Positions 1 through 8,896 of a stretch of 64,000 nt of DNA are shown here, piece by piece. Where the stretch lies: contig NZ_JOHO01000018.1 in assembly GCF_000719705.1 (NCBI RefSeq), positions 56,328 through 120,327 on the forward strand. The letters run 5' to 3'. This stretch comes from Streptomyces sp. NRRL S-350. Its GTDB lineage: Bacteria > Actinomycetota > Actinomycetes > Streptomycetales > Streptomycetaceae. Below the pieces are notes generated by a model. That model was not told the origin of the DNA and made no database searches. It worked only from the letters and a program-made list of their open reading frames with translations. The translations under genes and the position numbers were made by a program. How positions within the stretch are numbered: the stretch's first letter is position 1; each line of letters begins with the position of its first letter.

Positions 1-525
1 GTCAGTGGCCCCCTGCCTGCGGCCAGGGCCGACGGGCCGACCGGCCCGTGGGCGGCGACCGCTGCCTGTCCCGCACGTCGCCGTCGACCGCCGCCGACGC
101 TCGGGGCGGCCGGGCTCCGTGCCACCGGGCGGCCCGCCGTCCGCGCGAGGGCCCCCGGGGTGAACGCCTCGCACCGCCGCCAGGTCACGCCCCGCCGTGC
201 CCGGCGCCGCTCCGGCCCTGGCCCTGGCCCTGGCCCGCCGGGTGGTGGTGCCGCTTGTGCCGGAACGTCGTCGCAACGTCGCCGGGACCTCGCCGTGGGT
301 CAGCCGCTGTCCGCGGCCGAGGCCCGGCTCGGGGCCGTTCCCGGCCGTCCCCTGCGTGGTTTCGGCCCGGTGCAGGCCGGTCTCCGCCGCCCGGACGGGT
401 GGACGGGAACGGTCGAACCGGCGCTCGACGGCGCCAGGATACGGTGCGGTGGTCGCGGCCCCCGCACCCGGTGACCCCGTGAACCGCGACGCCATCGCTG
501 TGACCAGCAGAGACCGAGGAGTTCC
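1..525. other. Non-coding left edge, upstream of the aminopeptidase gene
   Basis: I see no convincing gene here. The open frames are arginine- and proline-rich products of high GC with no recognisable motif and no ribosome binding site. A short hexamer tandem (GGCCCT repeated three times, then GGCCC) lies at 214-236. The last ~20 bases carry the GAGGAG ribosome binding site of the downstream gene. A gene fragment from beyond the left edge cannot be excluded. Confidence 0.5.
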
Positions 526-1839
526 ATGTCCACCGTCAGCCGGCTGCCCGGGATCGTCACGACCGATCACGTCTTCCAGGCCCCCCTCGACCACACCGCC
601 CCGCGGGGCGAGCAGATCGAGGTCTACGCCCGCGAGGTGGTGGCGGCCGGCCGCGAGCGGGACGACCTGCCCTGGCTGGTCTTCCTCCAGGGCGGCCCTG
701 GCGGCAAGGCTGCCCGTCCGCTCGGGCGGGACTCCTGGCTGGAGCGTGCCCTGGACGACTACCGGGTGCTCCTGCTCGACCAGCGCGGCACCGGGCGCTC
801 CACTCCCGCGACCCGGCAGACCCTCGCCCGGCGCGGCGGCCCGCAGGAGCAGGCGGACTACCTGGCCCACTTCCGCGCGGACTCGATCGTCCGCGATGCC
901 GAGCTGATCCGCACCCGGCTGCTCGGCGCCGACCGCCGCTGGAGCGTGCTCGGCCAGAGCTTCGGCGGCTTCTGCACCCTCACCTACCTCTCCATCGCCC
1001 CCGAAGGCCTGACCGAGGCCTTCATCACCGGTGGGCTGGCCGGCCTCGGCAGCTCGGCCGACGACGTCTACCGCGCCGCCTACCCGCGCGTGATCGGCAA
1101 GAACGAGGGCCACTACGCCCGGTTCCCGCAGGACGTCGAGGCAGTCCGGCGGATCGCCGCCCACCTCGCGGACTCCCCCGCGACCCTGCCCGACGGCGGC
1201 CTGCTCACCGTCGAGGCGTTCCAGGCCCTCGGGCTGCTGCTCGGTGGCGGCAGCGGCTCCGGCGTCCTGCACTACCTGCTGGAGGAGGCCTGGGTGGAGG
1301 GCGCCGCCGGGCCCGAGCTCTCCGACACCTTCCTTGCCGGCGCCCAGGCGCAGCTCTCCTTCGCGGGCGGCCCGCTGTACGCGGTGCTGCACGAGTCGAT
1401 CTACGGCCAGCGGTCGGTGGACCAGGGTGGCACCGCCTGGTCGGCCCAGCGGATCCGCAAGGAGTTCCCGCAGTTCGACGCCCGGGCTGCGCTGGAGTCC
1501 GACGCGCCGGTGCTGTTCACCGGGGAGATGATCTACCCCTGGATGTTCGACACCGACCCGGCGCTGCGCCCGCTGAAGGAGACCGCGGAACTGCTCGCCG
1601 CCCGCACCGACTGGCCCGACCTGTACGACCGGGCACGGCTGGCCGCCAACAGCGTGCCGGTGGTGGCGGCGGTGTACCACGACGACATGTACGTGGACAC
1701 CGCCGACTCGCTGGAGACCGCCCGCGCGGTGCGCGGCCTGCGGGCCTGGATCACCAACGAGTGGGAGCACGACGGGCTGCGGTCGAGCGGCGGCAAGGTG
1801 CTGGACCGCCTGATCAGGATGGCGCACGGCGAGGCGTAG
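526..1839 (+). CDS. pip: Prolyl aminopeptidase, alpha/beta-hydrolase family S33
   Basis: The 437-residue protein should remove N-terminal proline from peptides in the cytoplasm, as no signal peptide is visible. The oxyanion-hole segment FLQGGPGG lies near residue 50 and the nucleophile elbow GQSFGG places the catalytic serine at residue 145. The C-terminal segment EWEHDG gives a likely catalytic histidine at residue 415. The DQRGTGRS segment near residue 85 is typical of S33 prolyl aminopeptidases, and the length fits the larger branch of the family. The ATG is preceded by GAGGAG four bases upstream. It is monocistronic, with a DUF4192 gene converging from the other strand 28 bases downstream. 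A related S33 hydrolase with another peptide specificity is the main alternative. Confidence 0.85.
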   Translation: MSTVSRLPGIVTTDHVFQAPLDHTAPRGEQIEVYAREVVAAGRERDDLPWLVFLQGGPGGKAARPLGRDSWLERALDDYRVLLLDQRGTGRSTPATRQTLARRGGPQEQADYLAHFRADSIVRDAELIRTRLLGADRRWSVLGQSFGGFCTLTYLSIAPEGLTEAFITGGLAGLGSSADDVYRAAYPRVIGKNEGHYARFPQDVEAVRRIAAHLADSPATLPDGGLLTVEAFQALGLLLGGGSGSGVLHYLLEEAWVEGAAGPELSDTFLAGAQAQLSFAGGPLYAVLHESIYGQRSVDQGGTAWSAQRIRKEFPQFDARAALESDAPVLFTGEMIYPWMFDTDPALRPLKETAELLAARTDWPDLYDRARLAANSVPVVAAVYHDDMYVDTADSLETARAVRGLRAWITNEWEHDGLRSSGGKVLDRLIRMAHGEA

Positions 1840-1867
1840 CGGTCGGCGGGCCGGCGCGGCGGGCGGG

Positions 1868-3421
1868 TCAGCGCGCACGGCGGCCTCCTCTCTCCGCCCG
1901 CCGGGCGCCCCGGCAGCGGTGGAGGCCGCCTCCGGCGCGGGCGGCTGCGGGCACACACGCCGCCGTGCGGCCGAGTCGCAGGCCCCGGGCGGACCGCTCC
2001 CCGGCCACCCTGGCACCACCCTGCGCCCGGGACCGGCCCGGCGCCCGCAGCAGGGTGACCGCTGCGGGGCCGCTCGCGTCCGGCGCCGCGCCGCCCGGGC
2101 GCTCCGAGCCGCCCTCGGGGAGGGGGCCGGTCGGCGCCGAGGTGGGCGCCGGAGCAGGCGCCGGTGCCGACGCCGCGGGCGCCCCCTTCCGGCGGCCGCC
2201 GCGTCGACGCCGTCGTCCTCGGGAGCCCTGGACCGGCGGGTCGTCCGTCACCTCCGCCGCCGGGGCGGCGGGCGCCGGATCCGCCCCGCCGGCGGGCGGC
2301 GGCGGTTCGTCGGCCGGGGCCGGCGCGGGCACGCGCTCCTCGCGCCGCCGCCGCTGGGCTTCGACGGCAGCGAGCAGTGCCCCTGGCGTCATGCCGTCGT
2401 TCAGCGATTCGTAGAGCAGCTCGGCCAGCAGGTAGTCCGGGGCGAGTCGCAGCGCATGGCCCAGGACGACGCGGGCCGTGGCGGTGTCCCCGGCGACCCA
2501 GGAGGCCCAGGCGAGCAGGGTGAGGGGAGCCACCGAGCAGCCCTCGTAGGGCGGCACGGCGTGCCGGGCCAGGAAGCGCCAGAGCCGCTCGGCGGGAGCC
2601 AGCTCCGCGGGGCGGACGTACTCGACGCCGCGATCCCGGACGATCCGGTCCCGCAGGGCGAACAGCAGCCGGGCCGACCGGTCCGCGTCGAGCTCCCGGG
2701 CGCCGGCCGCGAACTCGGCGACGGCCTCGTCGAGCAGGGCGATGCCCTGCTCCCTGGAGACGGCGGCCGCACCCGCCTCGGCCCGGGCCAGCGCCTCGCG
2801 CCGCTCGGCGTCCTGCGGCGGACCGACCGGGACCAGGCCGCCGATGATCGCCTTCCGGCTGCCGCGCGGCACCAGGCCGGCGACCGTCGCCGCGGCGGCC
2901 GCCGGGCCCGGAGCGGGACCGCGACGGACCGGGTTGCCCGCAGGATCGCAGCAGCCGTCGCCGCGGCAGAGGAAGGACCACCAGCGGCCGTCCGAGACGC
3001 ACAGCGACTCCTTGACCGCGACGCCCCGGCGCCCGAAGGCCGCCCGGAGGGCGTCCGCGAGTGGCCGCAGCCCGTCGACCACCGGCGGGACGTGTGCCGT
3101 GGCGGGATCCTGGCAGAGGTAGAGCAGCACCTGGAGCGGCCGGGGGCCGTGCCGTTCGGAGAGGGCCACCAGCAGGGCGGCCGCCTCCTCGGCAGCGGAC
3201 GGCCACTGCTCGGGCGAGGCGGGGAGGTCCGCCCGGACCACCCCGCCCTGGTGCAGTTCGGGGCCCTGGAGACCGACCGCGACGATGCTGTCGTCGGGGT
3301 AGAACCCCAGGAGATAGGGCAGCAGCTCGGCCATGTCGGCCGGACCGCGCATGACGACCGGCCGGTGCTCGGAGGCCGGGCCGAGGGACAGGATGACGTG
3401 TTCGTTGTTCATCGCGTTCAT
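1868..3421 (-). CDS. DUF4192 domain-containing protein
   Basis: A 517-residue cytoplasmic protein of unknown function. The N-terminal block (RGPADMAELLPYLLGFYPDD, then SIVAVGL) is the hallmark of actinobacterial DUF4192 proteins. The DUF4192 region covers roughly residues 10-345. It is followed by a low-complexity tail rich in Pro, Ala and Glu with an arginine cluster (SRGRRRRRGGRR) that could bind nucleic acid or be a linker. Two in-frame ATGs, at 3421 and 3412, are equally plausible starts and neither has a strong ribosome binding site. It is divergent from recQ, with about 220 bases between them for both promoters. I cannot assign a reaction; the family has no established biochemical role that I know of. 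Confidence 0.75.
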   Translation of the reverse strand: MNAMNNEHVILSLGPASEHRPVVMRGPADMAELLPYLLGFYPDDSIVAVGLQGPELHQGGVVRADLPASPEQWPSAAEEAAALLVALSERHGPRPLQVLLYLCQDPATAHVPPVVDGLRPLADALRAAFGRRGVAVKESLCVSDGRWWSFLCRGDGCCDPAGNPVRRGPAPGPAAAAATVAGLVPRGSRKAIIGGLVPVGPPQDAERREALARAEAGAAAVSREQGIALLDEAVAEFAAGARELDADRSARLLFALRDRIVRDRGVEYVRPAELAPAERLWRFLARHAVPPYEGCSVAPLTLLAWASWVAGDTATARVVLGHALRLAPDYLLAELLYESLNDGMTPGALLAAVEAQRRRREERVPAPAPADEPPPPAGGADPAPAAPAAEVTDDPPVQGSRGRRRRRGGRRKGAPAASAPAPAPAPTSAPTGPLPEGGSERPGGAAPDASGPAAVTLLRAPGRSRAQGGARVAGERSARGLRLGRTAACVPAAARAGGGLHRCRGARRAERGGRRAR

Positions 3422-3641
3422 GGCCGCAAGAGTGGGCGCAATCCGCGAGCGGCGCTGCAACGGCCTCTTTTTCTGTGGATAACTCGGCCCCTGAATTTCC
3501 CTTCACTCATTCGGCGGATGCGACACTCCCTCCGCCGAGTGGATTTTGACCGCCGTTCAGCGGACCAACGGATGAAATGCACCCCGCCTTCCCCTGGCCC
3601 CGCCCTCCGGAATTCGTCGCTTGTCGGCGGCACGGGGTTAC

Positions 3642-5846
3642 ATGGACGCCATGCAGCAGCCCGACACCCACACCACCGCCACCACCGACCGCGCCGAGGT
3701 CCGGGCGCGGGCCGAGGCCGTCCTGCGCGAGCTCGCCGGCCCCGGCGCCGCCCTGCGCGAGGACCAGTGGACCGCCATCGAGGCCCTCGTGGTCGACCAC
3801 CGCCGCGCCCTGGTCGTCCAGCGCACCGGCTGGGGGAAGTCCGCGGTCTACTTCATCGCCACCGCCCTGCTCCGGGCCCGCGGCGCCGGGCCGACGGTGA
3901 TCGTCTCGCCGCTGCTCGCCCTCATGCGCAACCAGGTGGAGTCGGCGGCCCGGGCCGGCATCCACGCCCGCACCATCAACTCGGCCAACACCGACGAGTG
4001 GGACGGGATCCAGGCCGAGGTCGCCGCGGGGAAGGTCGACGTCCTGCTGGTCAGCCCCGAGCGGCTGAACAACCCGGACTTCCGTGACCAGGTGCTGCCC
4101 AAGCTGGCCGCCTCCACCGGCCTGCTGGTGGTCGACGAGGCGCACTGCATCTCGGACTGGGGGCACGACTTCCGCCCCGACTACCGCCGGCTGCGCACCA
4201 TGCTCGCGGAGCTGTCGCCCGGGGTCCCGGTGCTGGCCACCACCGCCACCGCCAACGCCCGGGTCACCGCGGACGTCGCCGAGCAGCTCGGCACCGGCGC
4301 CGGCGACGAGCACGCCCTGGTCCTGCGCGGGCCGCTCGACCGGGAGAGCCTCACCCTGGGCGTGCTCGCCCTGCCCGACCCGGCGCACCGGCTCGCCTGG
4401 CTGGCCGACCACCTCGACCGGCTCCCCGGCTCGGGCATCGTCTACACCCTGACGGTGGCCGCGGCCGAGGAGGTGACGGCCTTCCTGCGCGAGCGCGGCT
4501 TCCCGGTGGCCTCCTACTCCGGCCGCACCGAGGACGCCGAGCGCCGCACCGCCGAGGCCGACCTGCTGGCCAACCGGGTCAAGGCGCTGGTGGCCACCTC
4601 CGCACTCGGCATGGGCTTCGACAAGCCGGACCTCGGCTTCGTGGTGCACCTGGGCTCGCCCAGCTCGCCGATCGCCTACTACCAGCAGGTCGGCCGGGCC
4701 GGGCGCGGTGTGGACCGGGCCGAGGTGCTGCTGCTGCCCGGGCGCGAGGACGAGGCGATCTGGCGCTACTTCGCCTCGCTCGCCTTCCCGCCGGAGGAGC
4801 AGGTGCGCCGCACCGTCGACGCCCTGACCGAGGCCGGCCGCCCGCTCTCCACCGCTGCCCTGGAGCCCCGGGTCGACCTGCGCCGGGCCAGGCTGGAGAC
4901 GATGCTCAAGGTGCTCGACGTGGACGGCGCCGTCCGCCGGGTCAAGGGCGGCTGGACGGCCACCGGGCAGAGCTGGGAGTACGACACCGCCCGCTACGCC
5001 AACGTCGCCGCCTCCCGGGAGGCGGAGCAGCGCGCGATGCGCGAGTATGCGGCGACCACCGGCTGCCGGATGGAGTTCCTGCGCCGGCAGCTGGACGACG
5101 AGCAGGCCGCGCCGTGCGGGCGGTGCGACAACTGTGCGGGCCCGCTGCACACCCCGGACGTCACGGAGGAGACGCTGGCGGCCGCCCGGGCCGCACTCGG
5201 CCGACCGGGCGTGAGCTTCGAGCCGCGCCGGCTCTGGCCGACCGGGATGGACGCGCTCGGGGTGCCGCTCAAGGGTCGAATCCCGGCGGGCGAGCAGGCC
5301 GAGACCGGCCGGGCGCTCGGCCGGCTGTCCGACATCGGCTGGGGGAACCGGCTGCGCACCCTGCTCGCCGAGCAGGCACCGGACGTACCGGTGCCCGGCG
5401 AGGCGGTGGACGCGCTCGTGGCGGTGCTCGCCGACTGGGCCCGCGGGCCGGGCGGCTGGGCCGGGCCCGCGACGGCGGAGGGCGCCCGGCTGGAGCGGCC
5501 GGTCGGCGTGGTGGCCATGGCCTCCTCGGCGCGCCCGCAGCTGGTCGGCAGCCTCGGCGCCCGGATCGCCGAGATCGGGCGGCTGCCGCTGCTCGGCCGG
5601 ATCGAGTACGCCGGCGGGCTGCCGCCGCACGGGGCCCGGAGCAACAGCGCACAGCGGCTCCACTCGCTGGCTGGGGCACTGGTCCTGCCGCCGGAGGTGG
5701 AGCAGGCGGTGGCGGCCGCCGGAGGGCCGGTGCTGCTGGTGGACGACCTCGTCGACTCGGGCTGGACGGTCACCGTGGCCGCCCGGCTGCTGCGCCGGGC
5801 CGGAGCGAGCGCGGTGCTGCCGCTGGTGCTGGCCGTGCAGGGCTGA
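3642..5846 (+). CDS. recQ: RecQ-family ATP-dependent DNA helicase with phosphoribosyltransferase-like C-terminus
   Basis: A 734-residue superfamily 2 DNA helicase for 3'-5' unwinding in recombination and repair. Motif I (RTGWGKS) is near residue 65, motif II is DEAHC near residue 164, motif III is ATTATAN near 200, and motif VI includes QQVGRAGRG. The RecQ zinc-binding region shows CGRCDNC near residue 491. The last ~140 residues carry a PRPP-loop-like motif, VLLVDDLVDSGWT, characteristic of type I phosphoribosyltransferases (ComF-like), in place of an HRDC domain. I know this fusion from actinobacterial RecQ proteins, but its role is unclear. The ATG at 3642 is preferred over an upstream in-frame start at 3621; another ATG lies at 3651. 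The ribosome binding site is weak. Confidence 0.88.
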   Translation: MDAMQQPDTHTTATTDRAEVRARAEAVLRELAGPGAALREDQWTAIEALVVDHRRALVVQRTGWGKSAVYFIATALLRARGAGPTVIVSPLLALMRNQVESAARAGIHARTINSANTDEWDGIQAEVAAGKVDVLLVSPERLNNPDFRDQVLPKLAASTGLLVVDEAHCISDWGHDFRPDYRRLRTMLAELSPGVPVLATTATANARVTADVAEQLGTGAGDEHALVLRGPLDRESLTLGVLALPDPAHRLAWLADHLDRLPGSGIVYTLTVAAAEEVTAFLRERGFPVASYSGRTEDAERRTAEADLLANRVKALVATSALGMGFDKPDLGFVVHLGSPSSPIAYYQQVGRAGRGVDRAEVLLLPGREDEAIWRYFASLAFPPEEQVRRTVDALTEAGRPLSTAALEPRVDLRRARLETMLKVLDVDGAVRRVKGGWTATGQSWEYDTARYANVAASREAEQRAMREYAATTGCRMEFLRRQLDDEQAAPCGRCDNCAGPLHTPDVTEETLAAARAALGRPGVSFEPRRLWPTGMDALGVPLKGRIPAGEQAETGRALGRLSDIGWGNRLRTLLAEQAPDVPVPGEAVDALVAVLADWARGPGGWAGPATAEGARLERPVGVVAMASSARPQLVGSLGARIAEIGRLPLLGRIEYAGGLPPHGARSNSAQRLHSLAGALVLPPEVEQAVAAAGGPVLLVDDLVDSGWTVTVAARLLRRAGASAVLPLVLAVQG

Positions 5847-6210
5847 CGGGGCGGTGAAGAGCGGTCGAGGGCACGACGGCCTTCACTCGAATGGCCTAAC
5901 AGAAAGGATCCGACGAAGCGGTATCGATCACACCGGCCAGCCGGCCTGACACGGGGCGGCCACCAGGCCGGCCACACTCCACCTCGCCCTTCGGGGTTGT
6001 GGATCAAGGCCTGGCGGCACTCTGGCGGCGATCACGGGAGGGAGGCACATATCCGGCAGAACATGGACTTTCGGATGGCGTTCATCGTTTCATCATTGCC
6101 GCTCCGGCCCCCATGCCCCGAGAATTGGGAGGTACCCGAAACTCGGTCCACCGGACTCGCCCTTCGGCGTACCCAGGCACCCGCCTGCTCGCGGGCCAGG
6201 AAGGAGGATC
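5847..6210. other. Intergenic region with the presumed promoter of the next gene
   Basis: No coding frame is convincing. The stretch is less GC-rich than its surroundings around 5880-5920 and 6050-6100, which fits promoter DNA. It ends in a strong AAGGAGG ribosome binding site at 6201-6207. I see no clear terminator for recQ and no palindromic operator. Confidence 0.5.
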
Positions 6211-6972
6211 GTGATCAACGGTATCGACCGAGGTCAACATCCCCTCTCCGGAGGTTCTGGGCTCAGACGGGTGCTGGACCTGGAGACCTGGACTGCCTCG
6301 GGGATCCCGTTGCTGCGCGACCCCCGCGAATTCGTCCTGGAACTGCACCAACGCCACCTGCCCCAGCCCGGCACGGTCGTGATCGCCGTCCTCGACGCCC
6401 TCCACCACCTGGCCGCCTCGGCCTCCTTCACCCCCTGGCCGCACGACACTGACGGCTGGCAGCACCGGAACGCCCTGCTGTCGCACCTGCGCCGGATCAT
6501 CCCGCACGACCTGCGACTACCCGAGCCCACCCGCACGGCCGTTCTGCTGCGCTGCCGCGACGGCGCACCCGGCTGGACCGAACAGGACGGCGCCTGGATG
6601 TGGGCGCTACGGGACGCGGCCGCCCTGCACGGCCTGCGCTGCGGCGCGTACATCGGGCTCACCCCTGCGGGGTGGCAGATCCTCGGGGACGGACGCAACG
6701 GACGCAATCCACACGCGGGTTCGTGGGCGGACGGACCGGTGCACACCGTGACGGAGCTGCCGCCACGCTCGGCGCTCGACGGCCCGCGCGGCCAGCGCAC
6801 CCGCCGGCAGGCAGCCGGTCCGGCTCAACAGGGCCAGCAGATCCAAGAGGCCCAACAGGTCCGGCAAGCCCAGCAGGAGGAGGACAACCCGCGCTCCACA
6901 CAGTCCGGGCCGCCGTGGATCCCGGCGAGGACCGCGCCGGCCGAGCGGAGCCGCCGCACCGGCACGCGCTGA
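6211..6972 (+). CDS. Hypothetical protein with Gln-rich C-terminal tail
   Basis: A 253-residue protein I do not recognise. Residues ~20-175 look like a folded soluble domain with alternating hydrophobic stretches (VIAVLDALHHLAA, TAVLLRCRDG, GLRCGAYIGLTPAGWQIL). The remaining ~75 residues are low-complexity and include a Gln-rich segment (QQGQQIQEAQQVRQAQQ) that may form a short coiled coil. No signal peptide or membrane helix is visible. The start is GTG, with AAGGAGG only three bases upstream, an unusually tight spacing. It is monocistronic and converges on the helicase-tail-like gene. The stop codon runs directly into a 14-bp tandem repeat. Confidence 0.6.
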   Translation: MINGIDRGQHPLSGGSGLRRVLDLETWTASGIPLLRDPREFVLELHQRHLPQPGTVVIAVLDALHHLAASASFTPWPHDTDGWQHRNALLSHLRRIIPHDLRLPEPTRTAVLLRCRDGAPGWTEQDGAWMWALRDAAALHGLRCGAYIGLTPAGWQILGDGRNGRNPHAGSWADGPVHTVTELPPRSALDGPRGQRTRRQAAGPAQQGQQIQEAQQVRQAQQEEDNPRSTQSGPPWIPARTAPAERSRRTGTR

Positions 6973-7010
6973 CACCGCCGGGCGCACACCGCCGGGTGCA
7001 CACCGCCGGC
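6972..7010. repeat. 14-bp tandem repeat after the stop codon
   Basis: Two full copies and one partial copy of a 14-bp unit (ACACCGCCGGGYGC) sit at 6972-6985, 6986-6999 and 7000-7010. They begin on the last base of the TGA stop of the upstream gene, between convergent genes. No obvious hairpin is formed. Slipped-strand duplication is the simplest explanation. Confidence 0.75.
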
Positions 7011-7129
7011 CGGACGGTGCCGACCGACTCGGGTTCGACCGGCCCCGTCGAAGGACGGACACGGACGCCGGACTCGGACGCCGGGCCCGGCACCGTACGG
7101 CACCGGGCCCGGGACGGGACGGCAGTGGG

Positions 7130-7840
7130 TCAGGCCCTGACCGGGCGTCCGGGTGCGGCACCGGCCGCCCTGGCACCGGTCGCACCCGCGCCGGACGGGT
7201 TTGCGCCAGCCGGGCCTGCGTCGCCGCAGACCACGAGCAGCGCGGTCGCGTGGCCGAGCGCCTTGGTGTAGGCCTCGGCGGCCCGGGCGGCCGAGCCGCC
7301 GTTGACCACCAGGACGACCGCCTCTCGGCGGACCGGGCGGGTCAGCGCGGCGTCGGCGTAGAACACGTCCCCGCCCTCGGCGAGTTGCGCCCAGTAGCGC
7401 TGCTCGCCGAAGGACAGCTCGTGCTGCTGCCAGGGGTGTGCCCCGCCGACCGTCAGCACCAGGATCTCGCCCGGGTCGCGGCCGGAGTCGAGCAGCTGGT
7501 CGACCACGTCGTCGGCACGCTCGACCGCCTCGGCGGGAGTGACGGCGATCCGCCGGACCTCCACCCGCGACGCGGCAGCGGCCGGGCGGCGCGGCGCCGG
7601 ACCGGGCTTGGGGATCTGCGGCGGCGGACCGGGACGGGCGGCGCGCGGCGGTGCCGGGCGCGGGGGCGCCGGCCGGGGGCCGGGCACCGGAGCCGGGGCG
7701 GCGACGGTGGTGGGTACGGTGGCGGGCGCGCCGTTGCCGGCAGGCGCGCGGAGGGCTTGTGCGTCCGACTCGCGGGGGAAGGGAACGCCGGGGCCCGGGA
7801 GGCTCTCGTGAATCTCCGGCTCCTCGGGGAAGACAGGCAT
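7130..7840 (-). CDS. Hypothetical protein resembling an isolated UvrD-type helicase C-terminal segment
   Basis: A 236-residue protein with a Pro/Ala-rich linker (residues ~25-90) and one conserved domain. The domain contains PGEILVLTVGGAHP, then a GEQRYWAQLAEGGDVFYA block, then AVVLVVNGG, then ALLVVCGD. This order matches the C-terminal region of superfamily 1 helicases linked to NERD-type nuclease domains, where DVFYG is normally followed by FKGLE, the helicase motif that here reads ALTRPVRRE. No Walker A or DEXX motif is present, so it cannot be a helicase on its own. The start is ATG at 7840; an upstream in-frame extension to 7927 looks non-coding. It lies 111 bases downstream of rnhB on the same strand and may be co-transcribed. 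The helicase relation is my inference from motif spacing. Confidence 0.6.
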   Translation of the reverse strand: MPVFPEEPEIHESLPGPGVPFPRESDAQALRAPAGNGAPATVPTTVAAPAPVPGPRPAPPRPAPPRAARPGPPPQIPKPGPAPRRPAAAASRVEVRRIAVTPAEAVERADDVVDQLLDSGRDPGEILVLTVGGAHPWQQHELSFGEQRYWAQLAEGGDVFYADAALTRPVRREAVVLVVNGGSAARAAEAYTKALGHATALLVVCGDAGPAGANPSGAGATGARAAGAAPGRPVRA

Positions 7841-7951
7841 ACCCGGATATCTATCAAATGCCGATCGGACGCGCACGGGCACCCCACCCCTTGGGCGTCG
7901 GACACCTGCCGCTTCCGCCCGGGGCAATTTCAGACGTTTCCAGACGGACCG

Positions 7952-8650
7952 TCAGAAACCGAGTGCGAGTTGTTCGTCGGCGGAGCCCCGGGCCTCGACC
8001 GCGTCCTCTCGGACGCGCTTGAGGTGGCGCCACTTCGGCAGGGCGTCCATGTACGCCCAGGAGACCCGGTGGTGCTCGGTGGGCCCGCGCTCCTCCAGCG
8101 CGGCGCGGTGCACCGGGGACGGGTAGCCGGCGTTCTCGGCGAAGCCGTACTCCGGGCACGCCTCGCCCAGTTCGGCCATCAGGCCGTCGCGGTGGACCTT
8201 GGCGAGCACCGAGGCGGCGGAGACGCAGATGCAGGACTGGTCGCCCTTGATCACCGTGCGCACCCGCCAGGGGCCGCCGAGGTAGTCGTGCTTGCCGTCC
8301 AGGATCACGGCGTCGGGTTCGACGGGCAGCGCCTCCAGGGCGCGGACGGCGGCCAGCCGCAGCGCCGCCGTCATGCCGAGTTCGTCGCACTCCTGCGGCG
8401 AGGCCTGACCGACGGCGTACGCGGTGACCCAGTCGGCGAGGACCGGGGCGAGCGTGCGGCGGCGCAGCCCGGTCAGCAGCTTGGAGTCCGTCAGCCCCTC
8501 CGGCGCCTTGCGCAGGCCGGTGACGGCCGCGCCCACGGCGACCGGCCCGGCCCAGGCGCCGCGCCCGACCTCGTCCAGCCCGACGACGATCCTGGCGCCG
8601 GCCCGGCGGAGCGAGCGTTCGACGGAGTGCGTCGGCGGGACGATGGGCAT
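7952..8650 (-). CDS. rnhB: Ribonuclease HII
   Basis: A 232-residue endonuclease that cuts the RNA strand of RNA-DNA hybrids and removes single ribonucleotides from DNA. The signature [20 protein letters not shown] near residues 23-42 supplies the first two catalytic acidic residues (Asp-Glu). Further acidic residues sit in [14 protein letters not shown] and GDQSC. The length is normal for the family. The start is ATG at 8650. The helicase-tail-like hypothetical follows downstream on the same strand, and the TetR gene lies 246 bases upstream. Functionally it belongs with the replication and repair genes found elsewhere in the window. Confidence 0.95.
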   Translation of the reverse strand: MPIVPPTHSVERSLRRAGARIVVGLDEVGRGAWAGPVAVGAAVTGLRKAPEGLTDSKLLTGLRRRTLAPVLADWVTAYAVGQASPQECDELGMTAALRLAAVRALEALPVEPDAVILDGKHDYLGGPWRVRTVIKGDQSCICVSAASVLAKVHRDGLMAELGEACPEYGFAENAGYPSPVHRAALEERGPTEHHRVSWAYMDALPKWRHLKRVREDAVEARGSADEQLALGF

Positions 8651-8896
8651 GGCGGTTTCCGTTCGATCGGGGCAGCCTCCAGCCTAAGCCCGCCCCGCCA
8701 TGGCCCGGCCCGCGCGCCCGCACGCACGCACGCCGACGCGCACGCGCAACCCGGCCCCCGCCCCCGCCCCCGGACACCCGAACGCCGGGACACCCGAACC
8801 CACGCCGAGACCGAGCCGGAGCCCACCCCCGCCTGCGCCTGCGCCCGCGCCCGCGCGCCCGCCCCCCGCCGGGCAGCGCCGTCCCTGCCGCGGGCC

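Noticed and set aside
1..525. Small proteins at the left edge
   Set aside because: Three overlapping frames of similar length, none with a motif, signal peptide or ribosome binding site.
7539..8022. Plus-strand frames opposite the helicase-tail gene
   Set aside because: Gly/Arg/Pro-rich shadow reading; the opposite strand has conserved hydrophobic blocks.
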